Source: JAHBVH01 sp034432375
GTDB taxonomy: Bacteria > Chloroflexota > Anaerolineae > Caldilineales > Caldilineaceae
DNA: 64,000 bases
Direction: 5' to 3'
Assembly: GCA_034432375.1 (NCBI GenBank)
Contig: DAOUCA010000002.1
Span: 25,032 to 89,031, forward strand
Part shown: positions 42,401 to 50,425 of the stretch, one piece after another
Position numbering within the stretch: position 1 is the stretch's first letter
How the letters are laid out: each line of letters starts with the position of its first letter
Notes under the pieces: generated by a model
What the model was told of the DNA's origin: nothing
The model's database searches: none
What the model saw: the letters and a program-made list of their open reading frames with translations, nothing else
Program-made: the position numbers and the translations under genes

Positions 42401-43846
42401 AACAATATTAAGAATGATCCTGAGTTCAGGAAACTCATCAATAAGCTTCGCGATAATAACATCACTGACGAGATACTCAACAAGATGGTCCTGAGTAAGT
42501 GGCTCATTGGGACCGTGATGGAGTGCAGTGTTAATGTGTTGCCAAATCATCGACGGAGGCGGCGCGCCATTGGCTGCCAACTCGCCACTGAAGGCTGGAA
42601 CTTCTGTATTAGCGCCGATATCAAAAGTCCCCAAAAAGCTTACTCGCGCTTCCGCATTCGAGACACGCTGTGTGACGGCAAAGGTCAATTGGACGGCCGA
42701 CCACAGAATTGCTAATGATTCGACCCACTTGGCCTCGACAAGATCATTATCACCAAGTTCGACGGCAATGGTCGCACCGGCGGCGATAAGATTTTTCCAG
42801 TAGAGGATATTTTGTGAATCGGTTAAGTCAAACGGATCGGGTGGTGGGTTTCGTAACAAAGTGGCGAAATGTTCCCGTTGAGCAGCCGTAGCGTCCCACT
42901 GACTCTGTTCAATGCCCAATTCGGCCAGTGCGCGCTGGAACAGCAGCGTCCCAAGCATAGTTAACTGCTCTAATATAAAGCGTTGCAATTCTTCCATCAG
43001 TATCTGTACCGTGCGTGCGGCTAGATTGGCTCCATCGTCTGCCAGCGTAGGTGCACTTGCCGCCAATGCCAAACCAACTTCGAAACCAGCACGTAGTGAC
43101 ATCTTGGCTGGAGTGCGGAAGTAGAAGAGCATTTGGCGCGTTGTGGCATCGGGTGCATGTTTCTGCATCTCCGTGATAGCCGCATCGATTAGTGTATCGA
43201 TAGTGCGACGCACTGCACGGCCAGTGTCCTTAAATCCCATATTGGCGAACATCTGGTAACCTACACCGCCCTTCGCCCCAACACCGAACTCCCCAGCAAC
43301 TGTAAAACCGGCTGGAAAGTTGTTGGCTTTGTCTTCGATAAGCCGCCCAGAAATAACAAGGTTTGCGTACGCCATAGCTGAAAAGGCAGCCTTGAAGGTC
43401 ACACCGGCTTGTACATCCACCTCTTCAAGAAAGATCGTTAGCAATTTGAAGGGGATGCCTTGTATACGTGGATCTTGATTAGCTAACGCTAGAAAGTCAC
43501 CAATGCTCAGACCAATCGCAAGTCGGCCTAGGATGCTAAGCTCGGCTACAGCCTGCAGGCGCAGTGCCATTCCCGCCTCAGTAAACAGATCAAGTGGAGC
43601 TTGGATCTGCCCCTTAAGACGAGCCGAGGCAGTGGCACGAACTTCGGCGTCAGCCGCCAGGAATTTTCGAAAGCTCGCACTCAGTTCTGCCATAGCCGAC
43701 GCGCCAATCTCAAGCTTAATGCCTCTGTCTAGGGCGGCCCCTACTTGAATATCCATGGATAAACCGGCGGCAGCGCTGCCCCAGTCACCAGCACTGACGT
43801 CAGCTTGAGCACGAACAAGGCTTTGATTCAAATCAAGTGCAGGCAT
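39467..43846 (-). CDS. Giant hypothetical protein (1459 residues) of the patatin island
   Basis: There is no signal peptide and no clear transmembrane segment. Residues 1-260 are Ala/Gly-rich amphipathic segments (GSAAAGLSMDIQVGAALD, GEFGVGAKGGVGYQMFANMG) that look like beta-strand or amphipathic-helix repeats. Residues 260-1080 are long helical stretches, some coiled-coil-like (VEAGLEAIEQWLDELEQVA; EEEEKEAALRLHEQAERV). Residues 1090-1459 look beta-rich and end in a basic polar tail. No family was recognised. It is the first and longest gene of the minus-strand island. By size it could be a structural or pore-related component, but that is only a guess. Confidence 0.55.
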   Translation of the reverse strand: MPALDLNQSLVRAQADVSAGDWGSAAAGLSMDIQVGAALDRGIKLEIGASAMAELSASFRKFLAADAEVRATASARLKGQIQAPLDLFTEAGMALRLQAVAELSILGRLAIGLSIGDFLALANQDPRIQGIPFKLLTIFLEEVDVQAGVTFKAAFSAMAYANLVISGRLIEDKANNFPAGFTVAGEFGVGAKGGVGYQMFANMGFKDTGRAVRRTIDTLIDAAITEMQKHAPDATTRQMLFYFRTPAKMSLRAGFEVGLALAASAPTLADDGANLAARTVQILMEELQRFILEQLTMLGTLLFQRALAELGIEQSQWDATAAQREHFATLLRNPPPDPFDLTDSQNILYWKNLIAAGATIAVELGDNDLVEAKWVESLAILWSAVQLTFAVTQRVSNAEARVSFLGTFDIGANTEVPAFSGELAANGAPPPSMIWQHINTALHHGPNEPLTQDHLVEYLVSDVIIAKLIDEFPELRIILNIVIGPESDSFVSAAQTILRNAGSFIHHNGTPDPQRTLVILANGLQTYIQERVEGELRPLLLNTIKNDETLVLYINDVILSTLNFTVNTVFRRIISFGSGEITGRQALREACSSICMKLFGRSLVVSYDVIMTYSLSQLSTQLLLQADKVDQSGGIVEQIAELIKAPTLEHDFIAEVMEDTLRIAAQVFTPLPDKSRARIRKLLYSLIDTMPDHPDGKWLEGLAANRDIPPTTYDDMEGLAREVGGLLAENLMQFLNLVLLRLAQKALEILNDYVEAGLEAIEQWLDELEQVARAIYEWFLSLPQRFAALTAQIDAAIDNALAIVTDVLKLFASHQRRQTLIAAIQRDYQKQVLAALNRDPIYKAIPDSVGLRTPSKADIAAGVADLIGDSIVAVFVQPILNLGLTSLASNPLELIEDVRDLVVALREVDARQNIADKVTDIVLDWFAKQVREVFDNRDPGMKIALLCIDIGFVVFPLNDLISTVKSAVRSIDIFETLIRNLTNHVQAIVEEEEKEAALRLHEQAERVRQEEVKLLVTESQLTNLDVMILEPLAAAEYSGDLNIEIFLEGAPLSYLGLGEAVLPRITVLLNGEQLELDKFTVEEHKMPSDSNDRSASELSDIIRTIEKIGNLPSAERGAVLHDTTQRLDVIERGVPLITRQVRYQPGDKLDLFGRMVHGDNNADLKNYSYMELVRLNMNSRIAQRRDALPLGDSQRSTNREDIMHTPLSIPLSQTSLNSRQARTNNAQEWINRTGYVRSVSHQPATHMSRPVPDLTIITEHDYVSTEDARSNDKISVDPTLIGRIITIGRRHDLLTNAGHGLILRRRIPITALMEGINTLAVAITNGATVIENGRKRSFRIEEAVSFIATPPASGDRSNGVMGKPFSHLPELLRRAMEREEELKRTGTAPSTTPPADGENRPQPNNYMYCLPSRTDRHHQCQLGVKAMQAVLQSRIDLLTQYREAIKQNELQHYRFHLDL

Positions 43847-44027
43847 TAAAATTTCTCCAATGGCTAAGATAAGATCATACTTGATGGGTTAAAGGCGGTT
43901 GTAGTGTGGGCAGATTTCTGAATAGAAAAATCTACGAGTATTGTAGAGACAAGAAAGGAATCTGTTATAAGCAGGCAACAGCGTCGGCTGCCCGGCGTAC
44001 TGACGTGCCATGTGGGCCTCCCACCAC

Positions 44028-44193
44028 CTAACGTAGGGCCACTTTGTTATCGGCGATGAGCTGATCTTCAATCGAGAAACTCACACCAGGAATGGCAGCT
44101 AGAAACTCTTATAGTTCGGCGGCAACATCGCCACGGTTTAAACTCGTAGGCGACCAGTTGGAACGTTGCTTCTTTTGGCGTTTGGATTGACAT
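44028..44193 (-). pseudogene. SnoaL-like relic with stops
   Basis: The minus strand starts MSIQTPKEATFQLV at 44193. In another frame it reads DVAAEL, a stop, then EFLAAIPGVSFSIEDQLIAD and NKVALR before a second stop. The second stretch fits the central strands of SnoaL-like proteins (FPDLxFTIEDQIAEGDKVxxRW). It flanks the 5' side of the patatin island. The remaining 43,847-44,027 shows nothing recognisable. Confidence 0.45.
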
Positions 44194-44268
44194 GGTTCGC
44201 TCCTTGGCTATTGATGAATATTTTGAGGTAAGTGCTCAGTTTAACAGAAGACTCGCACGTCGTCTTCC

Positions 44269-45207
44269 CTATTCTTGCGCGGCTTTTATCCATTCTTGCG
44301 CCTTTGGCAGGAGCGCCCCAGGCGTTACCCCCAACTGCTTCTTCACATGGCGCGTCAGGTGGCTCTGGCTGGCAAAGCCGACGGCATGGGCGACCGCGCT
44401 GATCGTGTGTTTGCCACTGATAAGCAGCGTTTTCGCCCGTTCCACCCGGCACTGCAGCACATATTGATAAGGCGGCAGCCCGGTCGCCGCTTTAAATGTA
44501 TGGGCGAAGTGATAGGGGCTGAGATGGACTAGGGCGGCCAGCGCTTCGAGCGTAATTTCTTCACGCAAATGGGCATGAACATAGTCGCGCACGCAATGCA
44601 ACGCTTCCGGCGGCAGTTTGCCATTGCTGGGTGTAGGCGTTTTGGCAAAGACAGCATGCTCGCGCAACAGGTGGATTGTCAGCGTGCGGAAGAGGCTTTC
44701 TAGGTAGAGCGCACCTAGCAGCCCACCGGTTTGCAATTCACCTAAGACCGCCTGACCGATGGCATGAACGAGCGGATCGGCGTGGCCAATGCGCGGCATG
44801 AATTCCAGACAGGTAGGATCATAGTTGGTATCTTGTAATGCAGCCTTCCTGGTTAATATCGGCGGCAGGCTTAGGATCAACGCCTCTGATGTTTCGTCAG
44901 CATCCCATGTCCGCGGTTCGCCACGTGGGATAAGAATTAAATCACCAGGCATAATTTTTGTATGAACCCAGCGCTCCAGCTTCATGGATAAGCGTTGCAT
45001 TGGTCGTAGTTGGATGATCAAGAGATCTTCCACAAAGGCTGGTACGGTGAACGGGAAACTCGTTGTTAGTTCTTGTCGCCCGCCGCAGGCCACAACATTT
45101 TCGGGTAATCGGGGTGGTGGCGGATGCAAAGGAACTGCGGCTGGCCCGAAAGCATATGGATCAACCTCTGCAAAGGAATATAAGTCAGGTGGAGAAGGTG
45201 GAAGCAT
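44269..45207 (-). CDS. AraC-family transcriptional regulator
   Basis: The 312-residue protein has a cupin-like N-terminal sensing half (PRGEPRTWDADETSEALI). The C-terminal AraC/XylS DNA-binding domain has two helix-turn-helix units: ITLEALAALVHLSPYHFAHT, then the second HTH within TISAVAHAVGFASQSHLTRH, ending in the family's VTPGALLP. It probably regulates a nearby operon in response to a small ligand; the closest upstream genes on the strand are a SnoaL relic and a PEP-synthase-like domain protein. Confidence 0.92.
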   Translation of the reverse strand: MLPPSPPDLYSFAEVDPYAFGPAAVPLHPPPPRLPENVVACGGRQELTTSFPFTVPAFVEDLLIIQLRPMQRLSMKLERWVHTKIMPGDLILIPRGEPRTWDADETSEALILSLPPILTRKAALQDTNYDPTCLEFMPRIGHADPLVHAIGQAVLGELQTGGLLGALYLESLFRTLTIHLLREHAVFAKTPTPSNGKLPPEALHCVRDYVHAHLREEITLEALAALVHLSPYHFAHTFKAATGLPPYQYVLQCRVERAKTLLISGKHTISAVAHAVGFASQSHLTRHVKKQLGVTPGALLPKAQEWIKAAQE

Positions 45208-45268
45208 TGTGTTGCCTTTTTCTCTAAAGTCAGCTGCCCCGATGGGACAAGGTCTGATAAGCAGTTAC

Positions 45269-45521
45269 TTACAGAGGGGACGCGCCAAGCTGTTGCAACA
45301 AGCCCAGCGCATCCCAGTTGAGCCAACCTTCTTGAATTGGCCCATCGACCACGCGGTGGATGTTGATTGCCGTGATCGCGATCGGTTTGCCGATCGTAGG
45401 GATACCGGCAAACGTCCCTTGATGAATACCGCTGACACTCCAACGTGTCGTCACTTTGTCCCCCTCGGCAATCTGATCCGCAATTGCGAAATTCAGATCG
45501 CGAAAGGTAGAACAGGTAGAA
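45269..45521 (-). pseudogene. SnoaL-like ester cyclase, N-terminally truncated
   Basis: The frame contains TFRDLNFAIADQIAEGDKV, TTRWSVSGIHQGTFAGIP and VVDGPIQEGWLNWDALGLL, ending QQLGASPL, which is the C-terminal two thirds of the family. Upstream the frame continues for about 45 codons without family resemblance and overlaps the end of the PEP-synthase-like gene, so the original start and first helices are gone. A chimeric short product from an upstream ATG (45637) is possible. Confidence 0.65.
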
Positions 45522-45594
45522 GTGGATAGAGGGTACCGCGCAAACGTCCTCTGAACGTCCGCACAGATGCAATTCGGGATAGCGCTACAGCACT

Positions 45595-46473
45595 TCACCG
45601 ATTGGGGATCAACCCACGACGCGTGATCGGCCGACATTGTAACAGATAGAGGAGGCCGGAGCGGTAGCTACATTCGATATCGACGGGCCAGCCCATGCGC
45701 GCTTCCAAACGCAGCGCCAACTGGGTCACTTCGTTGATCTGCACCGGCGTTAGCGCCGGCTGGGTGCGCAACCAGCGCGGGGTCGGCAGGGTTCGCGTAC
45801 CAGGAGCTACCGGTACAACCATCGTGCGTTTATCGGCTAACTGGTACTCCAGCACCGCCAGATCCTGCTTGCGCACGCGCACAATATCTGGGGTCACCGC
45901 GCCACTCACAATACTCTCCCCCAGCCCCCAACTTGCGTTGATCACTACCTCACCCTGCTGACCAGTCACGGGGTGGGCGCTAAAGACAACCGCCGACAGA
46001 TCAGCAGGGATCAGCTGTTGCACCAACACCGCCATCTGGATGGCTGCCGTTGCCAGGCCATGGCGTTGGCGATAGGCCAAGGCGTGAGCCGAATCGGCAG
46101 AGGCCCAGCATTGCTGGATGGCTTGTACCACATTCACAAGCCCTGTTACATTGAGATAAGTGCTGTGTTGGCCGGCAAAGGAGACGGTTTGGCCATCTTC
46201 GTCTACAGCGGAAGAGCGCACGGCGGCCGCTGGTTCCGCCACACCGCATAGGTCACCCAAGTGACGGTAGGCAGTTGCCAGGGGCGCCGTTAGTTCAGCC
46301 GGTAGCACTGTGGCTTCACTACCAGCAGGCAGCCCATCGCGAAAGGCGGCCGCGGTCAGACAAAAAGCCGGTGGGATACGCTCGGTGGCGGCCAGGTGGC
46401 AGAGGTTGGCCCCTTTCCCTCCCACTACCGTGCAGTCGTGACAGTTACCGTGACCAAGCCAGACAATTTCCAC
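45595..46473 (-). CDS. Stand-alone PEP synthase/PPDK N-terminal (ATP-grasp) domain protein
   Basis: The 292-residue protein has a GTG start with GGGAGA upstream. It shows GGKGANLCHLA, AAVRSSAVDEDG (the ATP-binding VRSSA motif), SFAGQHSTYLNV, MAVLVQQLIPADLSAVVFSAHPVTG and NASWGLGESIVSG. This is the nucleotide-binding half of phosphoenolpyruvate synthase and of antibiotic phosphotransferases such as rifampin phosphotransferase. The phospho-histidine and PEP/substrate domains are absent; full enzymes are about 800 residues. It may be a truncated gene or work with partner proteins not seen here. Confidence 0.8.
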   Translation of the reverse strand: MEIVWLGHGNCHDCTVVGGKGANLCHLAATERIPPAFCLTAAAFRDGLPAGSEATVLPAELTAPLATAYRHLGDLCGVAEPAAAVRSSAVDEDGQTVSFAGQHSTYLNVTGLVNVVQAIQQCWASADSAHALAYRQRHGLATAAIQMAVLVQQLIPADLSAVVFSAHPVTGQQGEVVINASWGLGESIVSGAVTPDIVRVRKQDLAVLEYQLADKRTMVVPVAPGTRTLPTPRWLRTQPALTPVQINEVTQLALRLEARMGWPVDIECSYRSGLLYLLQCRPITRRGLIPNR

Positions 46474-46501
46474 CAGATGATCTCCCTAGTACACAGCGAC
46501 C

Positions 46502-46652
46502 TATACTCAAATCAGAATGAAACCCCTAGTTTCGGCCAGCGTGCGTCGCACTGACGGAAGCATCTAGCGGACTGGAAGCCGTTGGCGGTCAGTGCGACGC
46601 ACGCGATCCCGTTGGTCCGCAAAACTCCGGTTCTCATTCTGAACGCAGTATA
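46502..46652. mobile_element. Family C palindromic element with a family B hairpin nested in its centre
   Basis: The left arm starts TATACTCAAATCAGAATGA and the right arm is the complement of TATACTGCGTTCAGAATGAG, with the AACTCCGGTT region near the centre. Inside, 46539-46555 (GCGTGCGTCGCACTGAC) and 46588-46604 are exact 17-bp complements, a family B hairpin. A family C copy without the insert is at 58,245-58,317. The element fills the gap between the SIMPL gene and the PEP-synthase-like gene. Confidence 0.8.
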
Positions 46653-46727
46653 ATAAGGAGTTTTACCCTAATTCGCAGGACTGTGCAACAGGATCACGCT
46701 GTCCCACCGTCTTACTGTCCCACCGTC

Positions 46728-47501
46728 TTACTGACCAATGGCGTAGGTGACCTGTAGCTGCATGACCAATTCCAATTCGCCGGGGCTGACGGGCGTACTG
46801 CCACCACCGCCTAAGCCGCGGGCTGCTTCGGCAAAGTTGGAGGAGTAGTACCCACCGCCGTTGCCGATCACTTCGCTAATGCTGACGACATTGCCGACGG
46901 TGGCTCCGGTCAGTTCAGCCAGCTCTTCGGCTTTAGCTTTGGCATCGGCGACAGCGCTCTGCCGTGCCTCGGACTCGATGGTGCTGGGGTCATCGCGGCT
47001 AAACTCAACGCCATAGATGTTGTTGGCACCGGCTTCAATGGCCGCATCAAGCACGGCACCCAGCGTATCAAGATCGCGCACCGTTACATTGACGTTGTTG
47101 CTGACCCGATAGTTGACCTGATCATCGGGCAGCGGTCCATCCGAGCCAAAGCGTTCGGCATAGACACTAAAGCCAGAGGTTTGGATATCCTGCTCGGCAA
47201 TACCCTGTTCTTGTAGCGCTGTCAACACCGCCTCAAGTCGTTCTTTGTTCGCTTCGCTAGCGGCTTTCACGCTATCCATCAGCACTTCCACACCAATTTG
47301 GGCGCGAGCCACATCGGGCTTGATGCGAACTTTGCCTTCACCGACGACGGTAATTGTGCCGGGTATGCTGTTACTGTCAGCTGACTGTGCGTGGGCAACG
47401 GGTAGGGCGCTCCAGATGGTTGCCTGTGTGGCAATCATGCCACCGACTAAGGCGATCACAAGGAGCAGCGCGCCCCAGATAGTTGTCGTCATCTTCTTCA
47501 T
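46728..47501 (-). CDS. SIMPL (DUF541) domain exported protein
   Basis: The 257-residue protein has a signal peptide (MKKMTTTIWGALLLVIALVG, cleavage near AHAQS). The SIMPL domain follows: GTITVVGEGKVRIKPDVARA, QIGVEVLMDSVKAASEANKE, YRVSNNVNVTVRDLDTLGAV and AVADAKAKAEELAELTG. It ends ELVMQLQVTYAIGQ. The family forms oligomeric periplasmic or surface proteins (BP26-like) of unclear function. Shine-Dalgarno GGGAGGG precedes the start. It appears to be transcribed alone. Confidence 0.9.
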   Translation of the reverse strand: MKKMTTTIWGALLLVIALVGGMIATQATIWSALPVAHAQSADSNSIPGTITVVGEGKVRIKPDVARAQIGVEVLMDSVKAASEANKERLEAVLTALQEQGIAEQDIQTSGFSVYAERFGSDGPLPDDQVNYRVSNNVNVTVRDLDTLGAVLDAAIEAGANNIYGVEFSRDDPSTIESEARQSAVADAKAKAEELAELTGATVGNVVSISEVIGNGGGYYSSNFAEAARGLGGGGSTPVSPGELELVMQLQVTYAIGQ

Positions 47502-47649
47502 TGTTCTAAATCCCTCCCGGGGTGATGATCAATCTTTTATCGATTGAAATGGGTGTATTGTTGATCGGCGGGCCGAGAGACCAGCTAGCATGGCTTCGGC
47601 CCGTTCCTGGGATAGAGACGTAGCAGGCAAAGAGATTGTTCCGACAAAT

Positions 47650-48879
47650 TTACTGTGAACCATGAAAGACCATGCCGCCAACCGTGACAACGGAGGTATC
47701 AAAATCATCGGCGGGGCAGGTGGCATAGCCGACCGATTCGCCCGCCGTTGCGCCGGTGACATGCATGGTGAGATAGATCGGGGTAACACCGCAGACATTG
47801 TTGGCGTCTTGGACGCGACGGATCGATTGAAAAAATTCGTCGACATCGCCCGCCCGCATGGCATTAATTAGCTCTTCATCGGCTTGGCGAAGGCTTGCAC
47901 GACTCTGCTGGGTAAGCGCTTTGCCACCAAACGCGGGGCCGACGTGTGCCAGATCACCCGAAGCAACGACTAGTACGCGCCGTCCCGCTGTCAACTGTTG
48001 CAAGGTGGTGATGACCCGTTGTATCGTCCGATCATGGTGGGGCTGATGGCCATTGTACAAAAAGCGATGCAATCCACCGCAAAGAATCGGCACGAGTTGG
48101 CAGGGCTCGCCCCCCCGCATGTGGTGTAACCAGACGGCGACGAGTTCCAGGGCGTGTTCGCCGCGATGGCGTAATTCACCGGCAAAGGCCGCCTCTTCAC
48201 CGATGACGGCGGCGAGGGCGTCGACAATCGACGTTTCGGTTGGTAAGATCCCATAGGGAGTCGCATAATTCTGACGTGTCAAGGTAAAGAGATCGCTGCC
48301 ATAGTGATCGGTTCCAAAGAGGATAACTAGTTCGGCTTCACGCGCAACTTGGGCCATGCGTTGCCAAATTTGTGCGTAGACGGAGCCCCCACGCTGATAG
48401 TCAATATGCGGGCTAAGCATTCCTATGGGGTATGACCAATCAATGGTCAGCATTTCAATGTGCTGAGCATCGTCCAGAAAGCCTTGTAGATACTCTTGAA
48501 GGGCGTACTTCTCTTGTGGATAGGAGAGCCCTGCAAAGGCTGGGAAACGACAGCGTGCCGCATGATATGTTCTCATTGTCTCTGTGCGTGCGGCATAATA
48601 GCGGTCGTTATCCAATAGCAAGGCTTCGTCTACCATTTGTATCACTCCCTCCACGCGATCAAGATCAATCGAGACGCCAATCCGCTGGCTAAAGGCCAAT
48701 GCCATTTGGCTAACAGTATGCGTACCATCGCACAGTGCCAAAAGTGGTGCCAATGCCTGGGGTACAAGCAGCCCTTGCGTCGCCACTTGTTGTGGATCGC
48801 GTAGGAGGATGTAGGGCTGACCTTGGTGTGTCTGGTGCCGGCTATCTAGGGTACGAAGCTTGGGGAATTGTGGCAACAT
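47650..48879 (-). CDS. MEMO1 family protein (AmmeMemoRadiSam protein B-like)
   Basis: The start MLPQFPKLRTLD is chosen because a further upstream ATG lies inside a palindrome; this gives 409 residues. The N-terminal ~130 residues are an extra PqqD-like/winged segment (LLALCDGTHTVSQMALAF). The MEMO domain follows: MLSPHIDYQRGGSVYAQIW, LFGTDHYGS, PTETSIVDALAAVIG, ELRHRGEHALELVAVWLHH, VVASGDLAHVGPAFGG. The pattern of His/Asp metal residues resembles extradiol dioxygenases. AMMECR1 and radical-SAM partners, usually nearby, are not in this window. Confidence 0.88.
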   Translation of the reverse strand: MLPQFPKLRTLDSRHQTHQGQPYILLRDPQQVATQGLLVPQALAPLLALCDGTHTVSQMALAFSQRIGVSIDLDRVEGVIQMVDEALLLDNDRYYAARTETMRTYHAARCRFPAFAGLSYPQEKYALQEYLQGFLDDAQHIEMLTIDWSYPIGMLSPHIDYQRGGSVYAQIWQRMAQVAREAELVILFGTDHYGSDLFTLTRQNYATPYGILPTETSIVDALAAVIGEEAAFAGELRHRGEHALELVAVWLHHMRGGEPCQLVPILCGGLHRFLYNGHQPHHDRTIQRVITTLQQLTAGRRVLVVASGDLAHVGPAFGGKALTQQSRASLRQADEELINAMRAGDVDEFFQSIRRVQDANNVCGVTPIYLTMHVTGATAGESVGYATCPADDFDTSVVTVGGMVFHGSQ

Positions 48880-48921
48880 AGGATGTTTTAATAAATGAAG
48901 GTAAAATTGAGCGATATGCAA

Positions 48922-48957
48922 TGATGCCCAGTGCCCAAATTGGGGCACTGGGCATCA
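48922..48957. repeat. 15-bp perfect hairpin upstream of MEMO1
   Basis: TGATGCCCAGTGCCC (48922-48936) and GGGCACTGGGCATCA (48943-48957) flank a 6-nt loop. It lies in the 5' region of the MEMO1 gene and could be an operator or a palindromic element. Confidence 0.75.
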
Positions 48958-49153
48958 GAGTGGAAATGGGTACGAACGAGTTGCTCCTCTTATCATGGGG
49001 GTAGACGTGACGTTAGAAATCTTTGCTATCGTTCACACGACTTTTCCTGGCTTCCAACGCTATACGTCTCTTTCTTCCCAAGCCAAGTCCATAGTTGCAT
49101 ATATCGTACTACCAACTTAACTGGGGAAGAGACTAAACGGCTATCTCTGTCTT

Positions 49154-49196
49154 AGGGATTACGCAAGTCGCCGATTGAGCCGCCTGCGTAACCCCT
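49154..49196. terminator. Hairpin 30 bp downstream of the secreted protein gene
   Basis: AGGGATTACGCAAG and CCTGCGTAACCCCT form a mostly paired stem around a 15-nt loop. It follows the stop at 49226 (minus strand). No T-tract is seen, so termination is uncertain. Confidence 0.4.
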
Positions 49197-49225
49197 CTAG
49201 CTTTTACTTCCTCTTTGCCAAGCGC

Positions 49226-50425
49226 TTACTGTGCCATGGGATCAACAATCATGGCACCTTCGGGGGCTTCGATGTCGTTAATATCGTTGAAATCAGCTGC
49301 GCTATTGGTCACATCAAGATTGATCACGGGAGCAATTCCATCTGGAATCTCAAGACTGGCATCCGCCATACGGGCGACTGCAATCAGGGAAGAGAGATCC
49401 CAGTGGAAGGTCAATGCGCTATCGTGGACATAGAAATCCTCTAAGCCAATGCTTTGCGTAATTTCAAAGTCAAGGCCGGTAAAGAGCATTGGGCCAAACA
49501 TTGGCAATAGCGAGAGTGCTTCGGTCAGATCAGCTTCGCTCATGTCCATATCGAGTGCTTGATTGATCAGCGCTCGTTGGCTGACTAGCAATTCGGCAAA
49601 GGCAGGGCTACCGACGAAACGACCGAAGTCAAAGGTAGTCTGGAAGACAGCGACATCCTGCCCATCGATCGTGGAATCGTCAACCCGTTCAACTTCGATA
49701 TAGTCGGCCAACATGTCGCGACCTTCTTGCGAGTTAAAGAAGCTGGTGAGGCCGAACCCTGTCATTGATGCAGCCATATCAGGACCAGATTTTGCATTGG
49801 CCATGGACTGTTCAAAGCTCGCCTGCATGAGAGAAACGACATCGATACCATACCAACCACTGACGCCGGCAAGTTCAGGGATCTCAGTCGCTAGCTCGTC
49901 TACGTTGGCATAGCCATAGCCATCTACCATGCGGAGCATGGCGGAGAGGGTTGTTGGAACCTCTAACCCGGCATTGGCAGACGCTGCATCGGCCACCTCT
50001 TGTGGCATGGTAAAGCTGACAGCTGTATCAATGGCAATATTGCTGTAGAGATCGAGGAGTGTCTCTACCATTGAATCCATATTGTCCATCAACTCATCGG
50101 GGGCCATCTGTTGCATTTCCATGATTGCCATCGCCAACTCGGGGTCAAGCGCGACCGTCGAGTCCTGTGTATAGTTGAAGGCGAGTTCATCTGCCGGCAA
50201 TCCCGGAATTCCTGCAATCAGAATGTCGACATTGAGCGAAGAGCTGGAAGACTCAACTTCGAGCGTTGCATCTTGCGAGTCCATCAGAATCGCGCAATCA
50301 TCGTCAGAAAGGTCACCACAGAAGGGCTCCGGCATCTGTGCAAACGCCGGCGCTACCGATGCAGCGAGCAGCAACAGCAGCAATCCCAGAGTCATGACCA
50401 TTTTTCTGAATTTGTTCATGTCCAT
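49226..50425 (-). CDS. Secreted protein of unknown function
   Basis: The 399-residue protein has a clear signal peptide (KMVMTLGLLLLLLAASVAPAFAQ). The mature part is acidic, Met-rich (MAIMEMQQMAPDELMDNMD) and contains repeated beta strands with alternating polarity (VAVFQTTFDFGRF, LDFEITQSIGLEDFYVHDSA). This is reminiscent of LolA/LppX-like half-barrels that carry lipids; that comparison rests on pattern only. No Cys lipobox is at the cleavage site. No operon partner is adjacent. Confidence 0.6.
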   Translation of the reverse strand: MDMNKFRKMVMTLGLLLLLLAASVAPAFAQMPEPFCGDLSDDDCAILMDSQDATLEVESSSSSLNVDILIAGIPGLPADELAFNYTQDSTVALDPELAMAIMEMQQMAPDELMDNMDSMVETLLDLYSNIAIDTAVSFTMPQEVADAASANAGLEVPTTLSAMLRMVDGYGYANVDELATEIPELAGVSGWYGIDVVSLMQASFEQSMANAKSGPDMAASMTGFGLTSFFNSQEGRDMLADYIEVERVDDSTIDGQDVAVFQTTFDFGRFVGSPAFAELLVSQRALINQALDMDMSEADLTEALSLLPMFGPMLFTGLDFEITQSIGLEDFYVHDSALTFHWDLSSLIAVARMADASLEIPDGIAPVINLDVTNSAADFNDINDIEAPEGAMIVDPMAQ

